DNA of 45,078 bases, taken from contig JAIOPM010000010.1 in the NCBI GenBank assembly GCA_021413885.1, positions 1-45,078 on the forward strand, written 5' to 3'. Source of the stretch: Planctomycetota bacterium (GTDB lineage: Bacteria; Planctomycetota; UBA1135; GCA-002686595). The stretch's first letter is position 1; every line of letters starts with the position of its first letter. Shown here one piece after another: positions 37,792 through 45,078 of the stretch. Position numbers and translations under genes: made by a program. The notes under the pieces are model-generated. The model did not search any database, was not told the DNA's origin, and saw nothing but the letters and a program-made list of their open reading frames with translations.

Positions 37792-39018
37792 TCAGCGCGG
37801 CTCCTTCAATTTCGCTTCGAGCGCCGCGAGCATGTCGTTCGCGCTCGGGCTTCCGCCGCTGCCGCTGTTCTGCGCGACGATCGTGCCGCTCTTGTGGATC
37901 ACGTAGACCAGCGGCAGCAGCTCGCCGGTCAGCCGCGTCGCGAGGTCGGCGGCCTCGAGCTTGCGCTCGAACGCGACGGCGCGGCCGGGCAGATGCTCCT
38001 TCGCGAAGAGCGTCCGCGCATCGGCGGCCGACTTGTCGTCGCTGAGGAAGACGGCTTCGAAGTGCGGGTACTCCGCCTTCAAGCGCGCGTAGGTCTTCGC
38101 GAGTTCCGGCTCGAACGCCGCGCAGCGCGTGCAGCCGGTGCGCACGCGGTACACGAGCACGTAGTCGGCTTTCTCCAAGCGCGCGGCGTCCGCGCCTTCG
38201 AGCGGATCGAGCGCGGCTGCGATCGCGCGCAGGAAGTGCGGCGTGCGCTCGGCTTCGGGCAAAGCGAGCCGTTCCCGCGCGCGCGCGATGACGTCGGTCT
38301 CGAACGCCTCGGCCGTGAAGTGATCGTCGAGTTCGGTGTCGAAGAGATCGACCCAACCGCTGGTCACCGTGCGCAGCGCGACCTCGCGACCGGCGGGCAA
38401 GACCTTGCCGTTCTGGAATTGCAGTCGTCGCGTCAGCTTGACGCGCAACGGCCACAGCTCCGAACGTGACGGCAGCACGTTCTCGTCGATCGCGAGTTGC
38501 TCGGGCGTCAACGCGGCCTTCGTCGCGTACGCGCGCTCGAGCGCATCGGTCTTCCCGACGTCGCACTCGAAGATGTCGGTGCCGGTGTCGAGCGCGATGT
38601 CGGCGCCGTTGAACTCGTAGACCGCGAGCTCGTGCCCGATCGGCAACGTGACGCCGCGCGCGATCGTCATCGGCTCCGTCAGCGCGACCTTCGCGGGCCA
38701 CAAGCTGCGTTGCGTGAGGAGCTCGCCGAGCGGAATCTGCGGTCCCTTGACGACGGCGGTGTTCGCCGGAGCTGCCTTCGGCGCCGCGGGCTTCGCCGAC
38801 TTCTGCGCGGGGCGTTGGTCCGCGGCGCTCGCCGACGCGGACGCTTGCGTGGGCGCCGGCTTCGGGGCGTTCGCGGGCGCCGGAGCGTGCGTCGCCGATT
38901 CGGCGGGCGTCCGCGCCGCCGGCGCCTCCGACGCGCCGCAGCTCGCGCACCAACCGACGCCGAGCAACAGTCCGCCCAACGCGCTCCTCCCGATCCCCTC
39001 GACTCGTTTCGTGAACAT
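37792..39018 (-). CDS. Exported thioredoxin-fold protein with duplicated N-terminal module (paralogue)
   Basis: A 408-residue paralogue of the protein at 24055-25116. GGAG lies nine bases before the ATG. The N-terminus has a hydrophobic signal with Cys (GVGWCASCGA), then a ~65-residue Ala/Pro/Ser/Lys linker that the paralogue lacks. The two modules lie at ~105-165 (LWPAKVALTEPM, IGHELAVYEFNG, KTDALERAYA) and ~188-250 (LWPLRVKLTRRL, AGREVALRTVTSG, FETDVIARARE). The thioredoxin-like domain has CTRC at 296-299, VFLSDDKSAADARTLF and LVYVIHKSGTIVAQN. The signal and linker suggest a lipoprotein on a spacer or a periplasmic enzyme. It sits convergent to a multihaem cytochrome. Confidence 0.8.
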   Translation of the reverse strand: MFTKRVEGIGRSALGGLLLGVGWCASCGASEAPAARTPAESATHAPAPANAPKPAPTQASASASAADQRPAQKSAKPAAPKAAPANTAVVKGPQIPLGELLTQRSLWPAKVALTEPMTIARGVTLPIGHELAVYEFNGADIALDTGTDIFECDVGKTDALERAYATKAALTPEQLAIDENVLPSRSELWPLRVKLTRRLQFQNGKVLPAGREVALRTVTSGWVDLFDTELDDHFTAEAFETDVIARARERLALPEAERTPHFLRAIAAALDPLEGADAARLEKADYVLVYRVRTGCTRCAAFEPELAKTYARLKAEYPHFEAVFLSDDKSAADARTLFAKEHLPGRAVAFERKLEAADLATRLTGELLPLVYVIHKSGTIVAQNSGSGGSPSANDMLAALEAKLKEPR

Positions 39019-39238
39019 CGCTGCGTCTCCAAGGTCCGCGTTCGCGCGAAGTGCGCGAGGACGCGGCAGGGAGTCGATGCGCGAAGCGGCGCGAACCCCG
39101 CGGAAGAAAGTCGTCGATCGTTCGCGGAGCACTCGTGCGCCTGCGCCGACACGCCTCGATCCGACGCGGCGGGACGGCTTGCGCGCTCGCAAGCACTGCT
39201 TCGACGGGCGCCGCGGGAGAGCGCCTGAGCGCTTCGCC

Positions 39239-40204
39239 CTACGGTTGCTTCCCGAGGAAAGCCGTGAAGGCGTCGATCGCCGCGTTGAGTCCGTCGACCG
39301 ACGTTCCGATGGCTTCGTTCAGCGCGATGTACGTGCTGCGGGTCTCGTCGGCATCGAACTCGATTTCGCTTTCGGCGTTCAGGTGCAATGCCGCGGCGTT
39401 GGATTCGATGAAGTCGATGATGGCGATGTAGGTCTTGGCCGTTCGAACGTGCGCCTGGAAGACCTTCATGCTGTAGGGCAGGGATCTGCGCATCCCGATC
39501 AGCAAGTGCGACGCGCCGTCAGGGGTCATGTCGGACTCGGAGAGTTTGCGCTCGGCGGCCTCGGGCAAATGCTCGTAGACCTCGCAAGTCGCCTGCGCGG
39601 CGGCCAAGTATTCGTTGGCCGTGGTTCGTTGGCTTTCGAAGTCGTGGGTTTCGAGCAGCGTGACGGCATTCAAGAAATCCTCCGCGCGCACCGCATCCAT
39701 GGCGGCGCCGAGGCGTTGGTCGGAGGCGCGCGTCAAGCTCGAGATCGATTGCATCGCTCGACCGAGCGCGGCCGTCTGCTCGTTCTTCGAAGCCTGCATG
39801 CGCAGCGCCGCGTCCTGGGTTCGATCCAAGAGCCGCTGCGTGGAGCCGCTCTCCGGGTCGGTGTCGGCCGAGTCCGCGAGTACGCCGGCTCGCAATTGTT
39901 GGAGCTCCGCGTCGATTTCACGACCCGCTTGGTGACTGCGGTAACCGTGGATCAAACCAAGCCCGAAGGAACTGATCGTGATCAACACCAACGCCGCCGC
40001 GATGGTTCTGACCGCTCGGCCGCCATCCTTGTAGGCGTACCAACAGCCCGCGCACAGAAGTCCCAACGGCACGCACAACGCACCCAATTTCTCGGCGAGC
40101 ACTTCCATGTCGGCGATCGCTGCGGAAGCGGCGCCGGCGCTGAGCAGATAGAGCAACAGGAAGCCGCCGGCGCGTGAGCGCGTGGCCTGGTGAGGTGCGG
40201 TCAT
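39239..40204 (-). CDS. Hypothetical membrane protein with helical domain
   Basis: A 321-residue protein, not recognised. It has about three membrane helices near the front (GFLLLYLLSAGAASAAIADM, LGALCVPLGLLCAGCWYAY and IAAALVLITISSFGLGLIHGY). The remaining ~215 residues are almost all helix and include ELQQLRAGVLADSADTDPESGS, a coiled-coil-like part and NAVTLLETHDFESQRTTANEYLAAAQATCEVYEHLPEAAERKLSES. This resembles the helical bundle of signalling input domains, but no HAMP, kinase or other output domain follows. GAAGGA lies before the ATG. It is divergent from the S4 gene with 181 bases between the starts. Confidence 0.72.
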   Translation of the reverse strand: MTAPHQATRSRAGGFLLLYLLSAGAASAAIADMEVLAEKLGALCVPLGLLCAGCWYAYKDGGRAVRTIAAALVLITISSFGLGLIHGYRSHQAGREIDAELQQLRAGVLADSADTDPESGSTQRLLDRTQDAALRMQASKNEQTAALGRAMQSISSLTRASDQRLGAAMDAVRAEDFLNAVTLLETHDFESQRTTANEYLAAAQATCEVYEHLPEAAERKLSESDMTPDGASHLLIGMRRSLPYSMKVFQAHVRTAKTYIAIIDFIESNAAALHLNAESEIEFDADETRSTYIALNEAIGTSVDGLNAAIDAFTAFLGKQP

Positions 40205-40385
40205 GCGGAAGTCCTTCGGGGTGGAGGCGAACGGCCTGCCCTATCGGTACGGCGCTGCGGGAGACTGGAAAGTGTGGCGCGAAAGACTTGCGGGCGATGC
40301 GCTCACGGCGCGCGTCGAGTGTTCGACAGAAGCGAGCGTCGCTACGCTGTCGACGTCGGTCCAACGCAACGGCCGCGCCCACTCT

Positions 40386-40619
40386 ATGAAGCACGTTCAA
40401 TTCCGACTCCGCGACGAAGTCATCGAGCTTCACAGCCTGCTGAAGGCCCAAGGTGTCTGCCCGAGCGGCGGTGCAGCGAAGGTGTTGGTGGCGTCGGGCG
40501 CGGTGCGCGTGGACGGCGCGGTGGAACTGCGGAAGGCCTGCAAGATCCGCGCGGGGCAGCGCGTGCAAACGGGCGAGGTCGAGATCGAGCTCTTGCCGCC
40601 CGCGCCGAAGCCCTCGTAG
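40386..40619 (+). CDS. RNA-binding S4 domain protein (YbcJ-like)
   Basis: A 77-residue protein that is a single S4 fold: FRLRDEVIELHSLLKAQGVCPSGGAAKVLVASGAVRVDGAVELRKACKIRAGQRV. The pattern of helix, turn GGAAK and strand VRVDG.VE.RK..K...G is that of the YbcJ family, which binds structured RNA. It may act in ribosome or tRNA metabolism. No Shine-Dalgarno sequence is seen; the ATG at 40386 is preferred because the S4 fold begins directly after it, and TACGCT lies ~33 bases upstream, giving a short leader. Confidence 0.87.
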   Translation: MKHVQFRLRDEVIELHSLLKAQGVCPSGGAAKVLVASGAVRVDGAVELRKACKIRAGQRVQTGEVEIELLPPAPKPS

Positions 40620-40708
40620 TGGGGCGACCACGCAAACCCAAGGGCGCGCGGTCGCGCGTGCGAAGGTCGCACGCCGAGCGGGATGGTCGACACGGAACGA
40701 CGCGCTGC

Positions 40709-40714
40709 TAGTCT
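40709..40714 (+). promoter_or_regulatory. -10 box TAGTCT, leaderless spacing to the start at 40722
   Basis: TAGTCT is followed by seven bases (TGCGCCC) and then ATG 40722. The box supports a small gene that has little other evidence. Confidence 0.5.
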
Positions 40715-40721
40715 TGCGCCC

Positions 40722-40859
40722 ATGTCGCTCTGGCTGAACCGCGAGTCGAAGGATGGACGGAGATCGATCGTCGCCGTCGAAGGACTCGCGCCGATCGTCT
40801 TGGGCGCGTCGGTGTTGATCGTCTTCGGTGTCGTGAGCCTCGTGCGCTCGTGCGGTTAG
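40722..40859 (+). CDS. 45-residue single-pass membrane protein
   Basis: A short frame that would be missed by usual length cut-offs. The predicted protein begins MSLWLNRESKDGRRS, then has one hydrophobic segment APIVLGASVLIVFGVVSLV and ends RSCG. This looks like a small membrane protein with a basic cytoplasmic front and a single helix. Support: a -10 box seven bases before the ATG and a sensible membrane segment. It lies 102 bases behind the S4 gene on the same strand. Function unknown, homology unchecked. Confidence 0.5.
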   Translation: MSLWLNRESKDGRRSIVAVEGLAPIVLGASVLIVFGVVSLVRSCG

Positions 40860-40968
40860 TCATCCGGATCGCAGCGTGCGCCGACACTCAGCGGTCCGCG
40901 ACGAGCGAGGACCACACCGCCGGCGAACTGCGGGTTCGCCCTGACCGAATCAACTCCTGAGCGAACGG

Positions 40969-41324
40969 ATGCACGGTCTGCCGAAGCACCTCGACCTGAC
41001 TTCCTCAACGGAGCGACGCTGCCCCAAGTGTGCGTCGGAGCCAACGAGGCGATTCTCCACTTCGACCCCGACATCTCCCTCACGATCGAGTCGACCTTTC
41101 GAGTTCGTACGGAGAGCGGCCGGGACGAAGTGTTCGAAGAGCATCCTCCCGCCGCGCTGGCGCTCGTGAGCCTGCTTTCGGATTCGATCTCGGACGTCGT
41201 CGGCCTACCCGAGGGCACGCTTCGTCTGTCGTTCGCGCGAGGCGGCGCGCTCGAAGTGTTCGATTCGTCGCAGCACTACGAGAGCTATCAGATCCGCCAC
41301 GGAAAGGTCATTCACGTCGTGTGA
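40969..41324 (+). pseudogene. DUF6188-like gene, one-base frameshift near 41000
   Basis: The frame ending at 41324 encodes most of a DUF6188-like protein (FLNGATLPQVCVGANEAILHF, DISLTIESTFRV, FDSSQHYESYQI), but it has no ATG, and the only start in frame at 41028 (GTG) would remove the conserved opening. In the neighbouring frame an ATG at 40969 reads MHGLPKHLDL, which is what I expect to stand before FLNGATL. The two frames join at about 40999-41001 by adding one base, giving HLDLxFLNGATL. So this is an intact gene except for one lost base: either a sequencing error or a recent pseudogene. The repaired protein has about 118 residues. The role of the family is unknown. Confidence 0.65.
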
Positions 41325-41401
41325 CCTGCGACTCCGCCGCGGTTCTACCTCGCGACGTATTCGCCCACACGCTTCAGCCGCTCGCTCCGGTCGACGCCGA
41401 A

Positions 41402-42223
41402 CTAACAGCGCGTGCGCATCGGCTCGCGTGCGCGTTCCTGCGCTGCGGGGGAGGCGAACTTCTTCGACGTCGCGTGCTCCCACATCTTCTCGATGTAGGG
41501 CACGGCGTCCGGCGTCTTGCACTCGGTGTCGCCGTGGTCCACTTCGACCTTGCCGATGCGTTTCGCCGCGGCGGTCGCAGCCTTGCGCAACGCGGCGTTT
41601 CGTCCGCCGATCGTGATCACGGCCATGTTCATCGCCGCGCGCTCCTCGTTGGGCGCGGAGTGGATCGACTTCTCGATGAACGCGAGACGTTCGACGAACC
41701 ACTCGTCGGGAGTCTGCTCGTCGCGGCTCGAAAGGAACCCTGCGAGAGTCCACGCAGCCGCGCGCAGTGCCGCGTGGGACGACGCGAACCATTCGCGCGC
41801 CTTCGCGGCGCCATGCGGGCTCTCCGCCGCCAACATCGCGACGTAGCCGCCGCACATTCCCGGGAAGCTGTCGCGCGCCCAGCGGTCGAGATCGGAGCGT
41901 CCGATCTTCGCGGGATCGGCAATCTTGATCGCGAGCGTGCGCGCGTCGTGATTCTTCGTCTCCCACAGCGCGAGCGCGAGCTCGTGGTCGACGCCGATGC
42001 GCTTCACGAGCGTCTTCAAGAACGCGAAGCTGACGCCGAACATCGGCTCCTTCGCGCCATGGCGCAGGTAGGTCTTGCGCGTTTGCGCCGAGCCGGCCTT
42101 CTCGAGCGCGCGCATCGTCTCGGCCGGCGACATGCGCTTGGCGGGCGGCGCCGCGCTCCGCTTCGAAGGGGTCTTCGCGGTCGCGTTCACGGCGGACTTC
42201 TTGGTCGTGCGTGTGGTGGGCAT
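41402..42223 (-). CDS. DNA alkylation repair protein (AlkD-like)
   Basis: A 273-residue HEAT-like helical protein of the AlkD/AlkC group, which remove alkylated bases from DNA without flipping them. Landmarks are RKTYLRHGAKEPMFGVSFAFLKTLVKRI, then LALALWETKNHDARTLAIKIADP, a RWARDSFPGMCGGY segment and later EWFVERLAFIEKSIHSAPNEERAAMNMAVITIGGRNAALRKAA. The first ~35 residues are a basic Thr/Lys/Ala extension not usual for the family, perhaps for DNA contact. ATG 42223 is fixed by a leaderless -10 box. It is convergent with the frameshifted DUF6188 gene. I am less sure of activity than of the family. Confidence 0.85.
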   Translation of the reverse strand: MPTTRTTKKSAVNATAKTPSKRSAAPPAKRMSPAETMRALEKAGSAQTRKTYLRHGAKEPMFGVSFAFLKTLVKRIGVDHELALALWETKNHDARTLAIKIADPAKIGRSDLDRWARDSFPGMCGGYVAMLAAESPHGAAKAREWFASSHAALRAAAWTLAGFLSSRDEQTPDEWFVERLAFIEKSIHSAPNEERAAMNMAVITIGGRNAALRKAATAAAKRIGKVEVDHGDTECKTPDAVPYIEKMWEHATSKKFASPAAQERAREPMRTRC

Positions 42224-42229
42224 GGGGAT

Positions 42230-42235
42230 AGGGTA
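42230..42235 (-). promoter_or_regulatory. -10 box TACCCT, leaderless spacing to the start at 42223
   Basis: On the minus strand TACCCT is followed by six bases (ATCCCC) and the ATG of the AlkD-like gene. No Shine-Dalgarno sequence is present. Confidence 0.5.
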
Positions 42236-42366
42236 CGCGGCGCGCAGGGCCTTGGGCGACCACGTCGATGTAGCGCGAACGGAAAAGACGCGGGCGTCGT
42301 TCAGGAGTGAAGTGGACCGAGTTCGTCCCCGGTCGACGACCTCGTCGGCGGCCGGTCACTACGGCA

Positions 42367-42807
42367 TCAGACCCCGAACTGCGTCAAATGGTGAGCGAGA
42401 TGATTGTGGGCGAGCGTCCCGTGCGCGTGATGGCCGATCGTTCCGAACGCGGCGTGCACCGGCATGCGGGTCCCACGCGGAACCGCGCCCAGCTTCTCGA
42501 GCGTGGCCTTCAGCCGCTCGACGTCTTCCTCGAACACGCCGGAGACCGGCTCTCGCAACTCATTCATCGTGGGCACGCTTTTGGGCGTCGGCAGCACGTA
42601 GATGATCAGCAGGTTCAGCGGGAAGAAACGAATCGGCTTGTTCACCGGGGTGAGGTGCTCGCCGAGCGAATGCCGCAGATGCAGATCGCAGTGCGCGACC
42701 ATCCGGCCGACAGTCATCTTGCCCCAGCGCGGCCGCGAGTCGGCGGTCAGCGCAGCGATGCGCGCGTGCAGTTTCCCGCGAGCCGTAGCGTCGTAGACCG
42801 TGGCCAA
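42367..42807 (-). CDS. DUF1569 (DinB-like) protein
   Basis: A 146-residue protein with the four-helix-bundle look of the DinB/YfiT superfamily: RIAALTADSRPRWGKMTVGRMVAHCDLHLRHSLGEHL contains the usual first metal His, and HAAFGTIGHHAHGTLAHNHLAHHLTQFG near the end has the His pair. This arrangement suits DUF1569. Members are thought to be thiol-dependent transferases, but the thiol and substrate are unknown. The TTG start at 42807 is supported by AGGAG five bases before it; no better start is in frame. Confidence 0.82.
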   Translation of the reverse strand: MATVYDATARGKLHARIAALTADSRPRWGKMTVGRMVAHCDLHLRHSLGEHLTPVNKPIRFFPLNLLIIYVLPTPKSVPTMNELREPVSGVFEEDVERLKATLEKLGAVPRGTRMPVHAAFGTIGHHAHGTLAHNHLAHHLTQFGV

Positions 42808-43004
42808 GTTTGCTCCTGAGTGGCTTCGGTACGCCGCGTGGCGCTCCGCGGCACGGATGGTAAAGCGCGGTCGCGGCTTCGCGCGAAGAAGCCCGAGGAA
42901 TCACCCACACCGAGTGTGTCTCGAACGTAGACGCCGCGGAGCCGATCTCCCTTTCAACTTCAACGTCGCCCGCGCGCCGACTGTTTCGAGACGCCAGAGA
43001 GAGC

Positions 43005-44522
43005 ATGAGGAACTTCGACATCGGTAGCCGGGTCCTTGGATCGATCCTGTGCGTCTGCCTCCTGGCCTCCTGTCGGACGCAGGAACCCGAGAGCGCCAAC
43101 AAGTACGAGCAGTACCTCTCTCGAGCTCATGCGAGGGGACAGTTCAACGGCGTCGCGCTGGTCTTCGACGACGGCAAGGTCGTGTATCAGGGAGCGTTCG
43201 GCCTCCGCAGCCTCGATCCGGTCGAGTCGCTGGACCTGAACTCGCAGTTCCGACTGGCTTCGGTGAGCAAGCAGTTCACCGCGATGGCGATCATGACTTT
43301 GAAGGAGAGCGGCAAGCTCGGCTATGACCAAGACATCCGCGACTTCCTTCCCGAACTGCCCTATCGAGGAATCACGATCAGGCACCTGCTGAACCATGTC
43401 TCGGGTGTGCCTGACTATGAACCGCTGATGGATCGGTATTGGAAGCCCGAGCTGCGGTACGACGACCCGGCCAGGTACACCGCGGGCAATGAAGACGTCG
43501 TGAAACTGCTCGCGGAGAAGCAGCCGCCCGTCGAGTTCGCGCCGCGGGAGAAATGGCAGTACAGCAACACGGGCTACAACCTGCTCGGCACCATCGTCGC
43601 CCGGGCGTCAGGCGTGTCGTTCGCCGACTACCTGAAAGAGCACGTCTTCGATCCGGCGGGGATGTCGCACACGGTGATGTACGACTTCGTCATCGGCCCC
43701 GACGCACGCATGCCGAATCGGGCCTTCGGCTTCCAGACGGAATGGAACGGAACGGACAGGACCGCCGCGGATTCGCACTACTTGAATCGCGGGCAGGGAG
43801 AGGACGGCGTCTATTCCACGGTGGGCGATCTGTTGAAGTGGGAAAGGATCCTCTACACCGACAAGCTGGTTTCGAGGGCAACGCTCGAAGAAGCGTTCAC
43901 GCCCGCGGTGCTCCGCGACGGAACCACGACGAACTACGGCTTCGGCTGGTTCATCGAACGATCGCCGGCTGGAAAGAAGCTGGTGACGCACTCGGGCGGT
44001 TGGCTCAGCTTCACCACCTACATCCTCCGGGCGATCGAGGAGGACAAGTGCATCGTGATTCTGACGAACAGCTCCGGTCTCCATGCCCACGGCATCATCG
44101 AGGGCTTGACGAACATGCTTTACGGCCGGCCATACGAATTGCCGCTCCTTTCGATCCGCGAGGTGATGGGCAAGGCGGTCGCGAGCGAAGGTGTCGGCCC
44201 CGCCGTGGCCCAGTACGGAAAATTCAAAGCCGAACGCCGCGCCGACTTCCGTTTCGAGGAGAGCGAGTTGAACGTGCTCGGGTACCAGTTGCTGTGGTCC
44301 GGGCGCGTCGACGACGCCGCGGCGATCCTCCGGCTCAACACGGAAGAGTACCCGGGCTCCTCCAATGTGTATGACAGTTACGGTGACGCCCTGCTCGCGC
44401 GCGGCGACCAGACGGAGGCACTCGAGAATTTCAAGAGAGCGTTGGCGCTGGACGCCACGCTGACCGCGACCAAGCAGAAGATCGATGCTCTCGAGTCGGC
44501 GCTCGTGCCGAAGTCGGACTGA
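43005..44522 (+). CDS. Serine hydrolase of the beta-lactamase family with a C-terminal TPR
   Basis: A 505-residue lipoprotein: the signal peptide ends in CLLASC. The catalytic domain has SxxK in RLASVSKQFTAMAIM, YxN in WQYSNTGYNLLG and HxG in VTHSGGWLSF, plus the usual ITIRHLLNHVSGVPDY. The C-terminal ~60 residues are TPR-like (NVYDSYGDALLARGDQTEALENFKRALALD). This mix is known from esterase or peptidase members in many phyla. AGAGAGAG lies before the ATG. Unlike its neighbours the gene uses AGG for Arg seven times and AGA once, with a more mixed codon choice, so it may have been acquired. It lies next to the transposase remnant at the right edge. Confidence 0.9.
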   Translation: MRNFDIGSRVLGSILCVCLLASCRTQEPESANKYEQYLSRAHARGQFNGVALVFDDGKVVYQGAFGLRSLDPVESLDLNSQFRLASVSKQFTAMAIMTLKESGKLGYDQDIRDFLPELPYRGITIRHLLNHVSGVPDYEPLMDRYWKPELRYDDPARYTAGNEDVVKLLAEKQPPVEFAPREKWQYSNTGYNLLGTIVARASGVSFADYLKEHVFDPAGMSHTVMYDFVIGPDARMPNRAFGFQTEWNGTDRTAADSHYLNRGQGEDGVYSTVGDLLKWERILYTDKLVSRATLEEAFTPAVLRDGTTTNYGFGWFIERSPAGKKLVTHSGGWLSFTTYILRAIEEDKCIVILTNSSGLHAHGIIEGLTNMLYGRPYELPLLSIREVMGKAVASEGVGPAVAQYGKFKAERRADFRFEESELNVLGYQLLWSGRVDDAAAILRLNTEEYPGSSNVYDSYGDALLARGDQTEALENFKRALALDATLTATKQKIDALESALVPKSD

Positions 44523-44560
44523 CCGACGCGACATCATCGCGACGCACCGCCCGACCGAAT

Positions 44561-44737
44561 TCAGTGCTCGCGACGAACGCGGCGCCAGAAGGCTGATTCG
44601 TGCATCGCGGCAGCGGGGTGAATGAGCTCCCAGTCCGCGGGATGCGCGAGCACGATCGCTTCCCCGTAGCGTCGGCTGATGTCGACGAACGCGAGCTGGT
44701 CGACGATCGCGGATAGGAATTTGAAGCGCATGACCAC
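44561..44737 (-). CDS. Small hypothetical protein
   Basis: A 58-residue predicted protein reading VVMRFKFLSAIVDQLAFVDISRRYGEAIVLAHPADWELIHPAAA and ending WRRVRREH. It lacks a signal peptide or membrane helix. Its GTG start is exactly six bases behind a TACTCT box, the leaderless spacing seen elsewhere; an ATG six bases further on is an alternative. A 112-residue frame extends upstream but its front is Pro/Arg-rich shadow. Homology is unknown. Confidence 0.45.
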   Translation of the reverse strand: MVMRFKFLSAIVDQLAFVDISRRYGEAIVLAHPADWELIHPAAAMHESAFWRRVRREH

Positions 44738-44743
44738 AGCGCC

Positions 44744-44749
44744 AGAGTA
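44744..44749 (-). promoter_or_regulatory. -10 box TACTCT, leaderless spacing to the GTG at 44737
   Basis: On the minus strand TACTCT is followed by six bases (GGCGCT) and then GTG 44737. This is the main evidence for the small gene downstream. Confidence 0.45.
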
Positions 44750-44938
44750 GCACCGACGCGGTTGGCGTCTCGGACGGCCTGGAGCCGGTGTCGGTTTCGG
44801 CGTCTTCGGGTCGAGCGGCGCGGGGCCTGGAAGTTGGCGGTGAGCGTTTTTCGACGCGGCGACTGCTCGCCGGGCAAAGCGCAGCGGCGCTCGCAGCACG
44901 TGGGCGTCGCGGCGGCGGGTCGGCAGGCGACGTGTGCA

Positions 44939-45078
44939 TCACGCCTCGAAGGCGAACTCGACCTGCGGCGGCGCTCGTGCTGGCGCGAGTTGAGGCGGCT
45001 CGGTGGGCAGGCCGAGGTGCGCGAGGATCTTGCGCACGACGACACCGTCGTTGATCAGCGCGACCAGCTTGCGCTTGG
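44939..45078 (-). CDS. IS91-like transposase, C-terminal end (runs off the window)
   Basis: A frame entering from the right edge and stopping at 44939 reads KRKLVALINDGVVVRKILAHLGLPTEPP and ends PPQVEFAFEA. This matches my memory of the last ~45 residues of IS91-family (Y2 rolling-circle) transposases, which typically end with I.KIL.HLGLPTEPP and a short Pro/Glu tail. The rest of the element lies outside the window, so its completeness cannot be told. The ~200 bases beyond the stop (44738-44938) hold only the short TACTCT box and shadow frames; the end of the element may lie there, but I could not place it. Confidence 0.75.
   Translation of the reverse strand, partial: KRKLVALINDGVVVRKILAHLGLPTEPPQLAPARAPPQVEFAFEA

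Overview
The window is GC-rich, densely coded chromosomal DNA. It most resembles a Planctomycetota genome, although no rRNA or marker gene is present to prove it. The support is the mix of families: an ECF sigma factor of the TIGR02999 type translationally coupled to a Ser/Thr kinase with a TPR sensor half; large secreted CRTAC1/FG-GAP/ASPIC proteins; and secreted proteins ending in a Cys-containing domain that starts YCTAKVNS.GCTP. Many short conserved genes of unknown role and many lipoproteins are also present. About 45 genes fill nearly all of it. I found no tRNA, rRNA or CRISPR array.

Layout. 1-2.6 kb: end of a metal ABC transporter (partial binding protein, then a permease fused to a HEAT-like tail) and a SnoaL-like lipoprotein. 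2.7-10 kb: a small basic protein and two large divergent CRTAC1-type proteins, one carrying an apparent one-base frameshift. 10-13.6 kb: a membrane-anchored protein, glutathione peroxidase, DUF3303 protein, a Cys-rich lipoprotein with an exact internal duplication, a small membrane protein and an AraC regulator. 13.6-19.6 kb: a serine hydrolase, a lipoprotein with a C-terminal membrane helix, and an ammonium transporter followed at once by an outer-membrane porin. 19.6-28.7 kb: VOC protein, secreted metzincin-like protein, zinc-ribbon membrane protein, a thioredoxin-fold protein with a duplicated N-terminal module, and the kinase/sigma pair. 29-35.8 kb: secreted proteins, a tRNA-dihydrouridine synthase, small lipoproteins, DUF5990, a basic winged-helix protein and a histidine phosphatase. 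36-45 kb: a nine-haem cytochrome lipoprotein convergent with a paralogue of the thioredoxin-fold protein, a membrane protein, an S4 protein, a 45-residue membrane protein, a frameshifted DUF6188 gene, AlkD-like, DUF1569, a serine hydrolase with unusual arginine codons, and the 3' end of an IS91-like transposase at the right edge.

The most interesting points are: (1) at least eight genes have a TANNNT box exactly 6-7 bases before the start codon, the signature of leaderless transcription, which also decides several starts; (2) the tandem CCx3Cx3Cx3CC lipoprotein; (3) the two-gene family made of a duplicated ~80-residue module plus a CTRC thioredoxin fold; (4) the permease-HEAT fusion; (5) the shared C-terminal domain of the secreted proteins. 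I see no defence island or biosynthetic cluster. Two one-base losses in otherwise intact reading frames suggest either sequence errors or recent pseudogenes.
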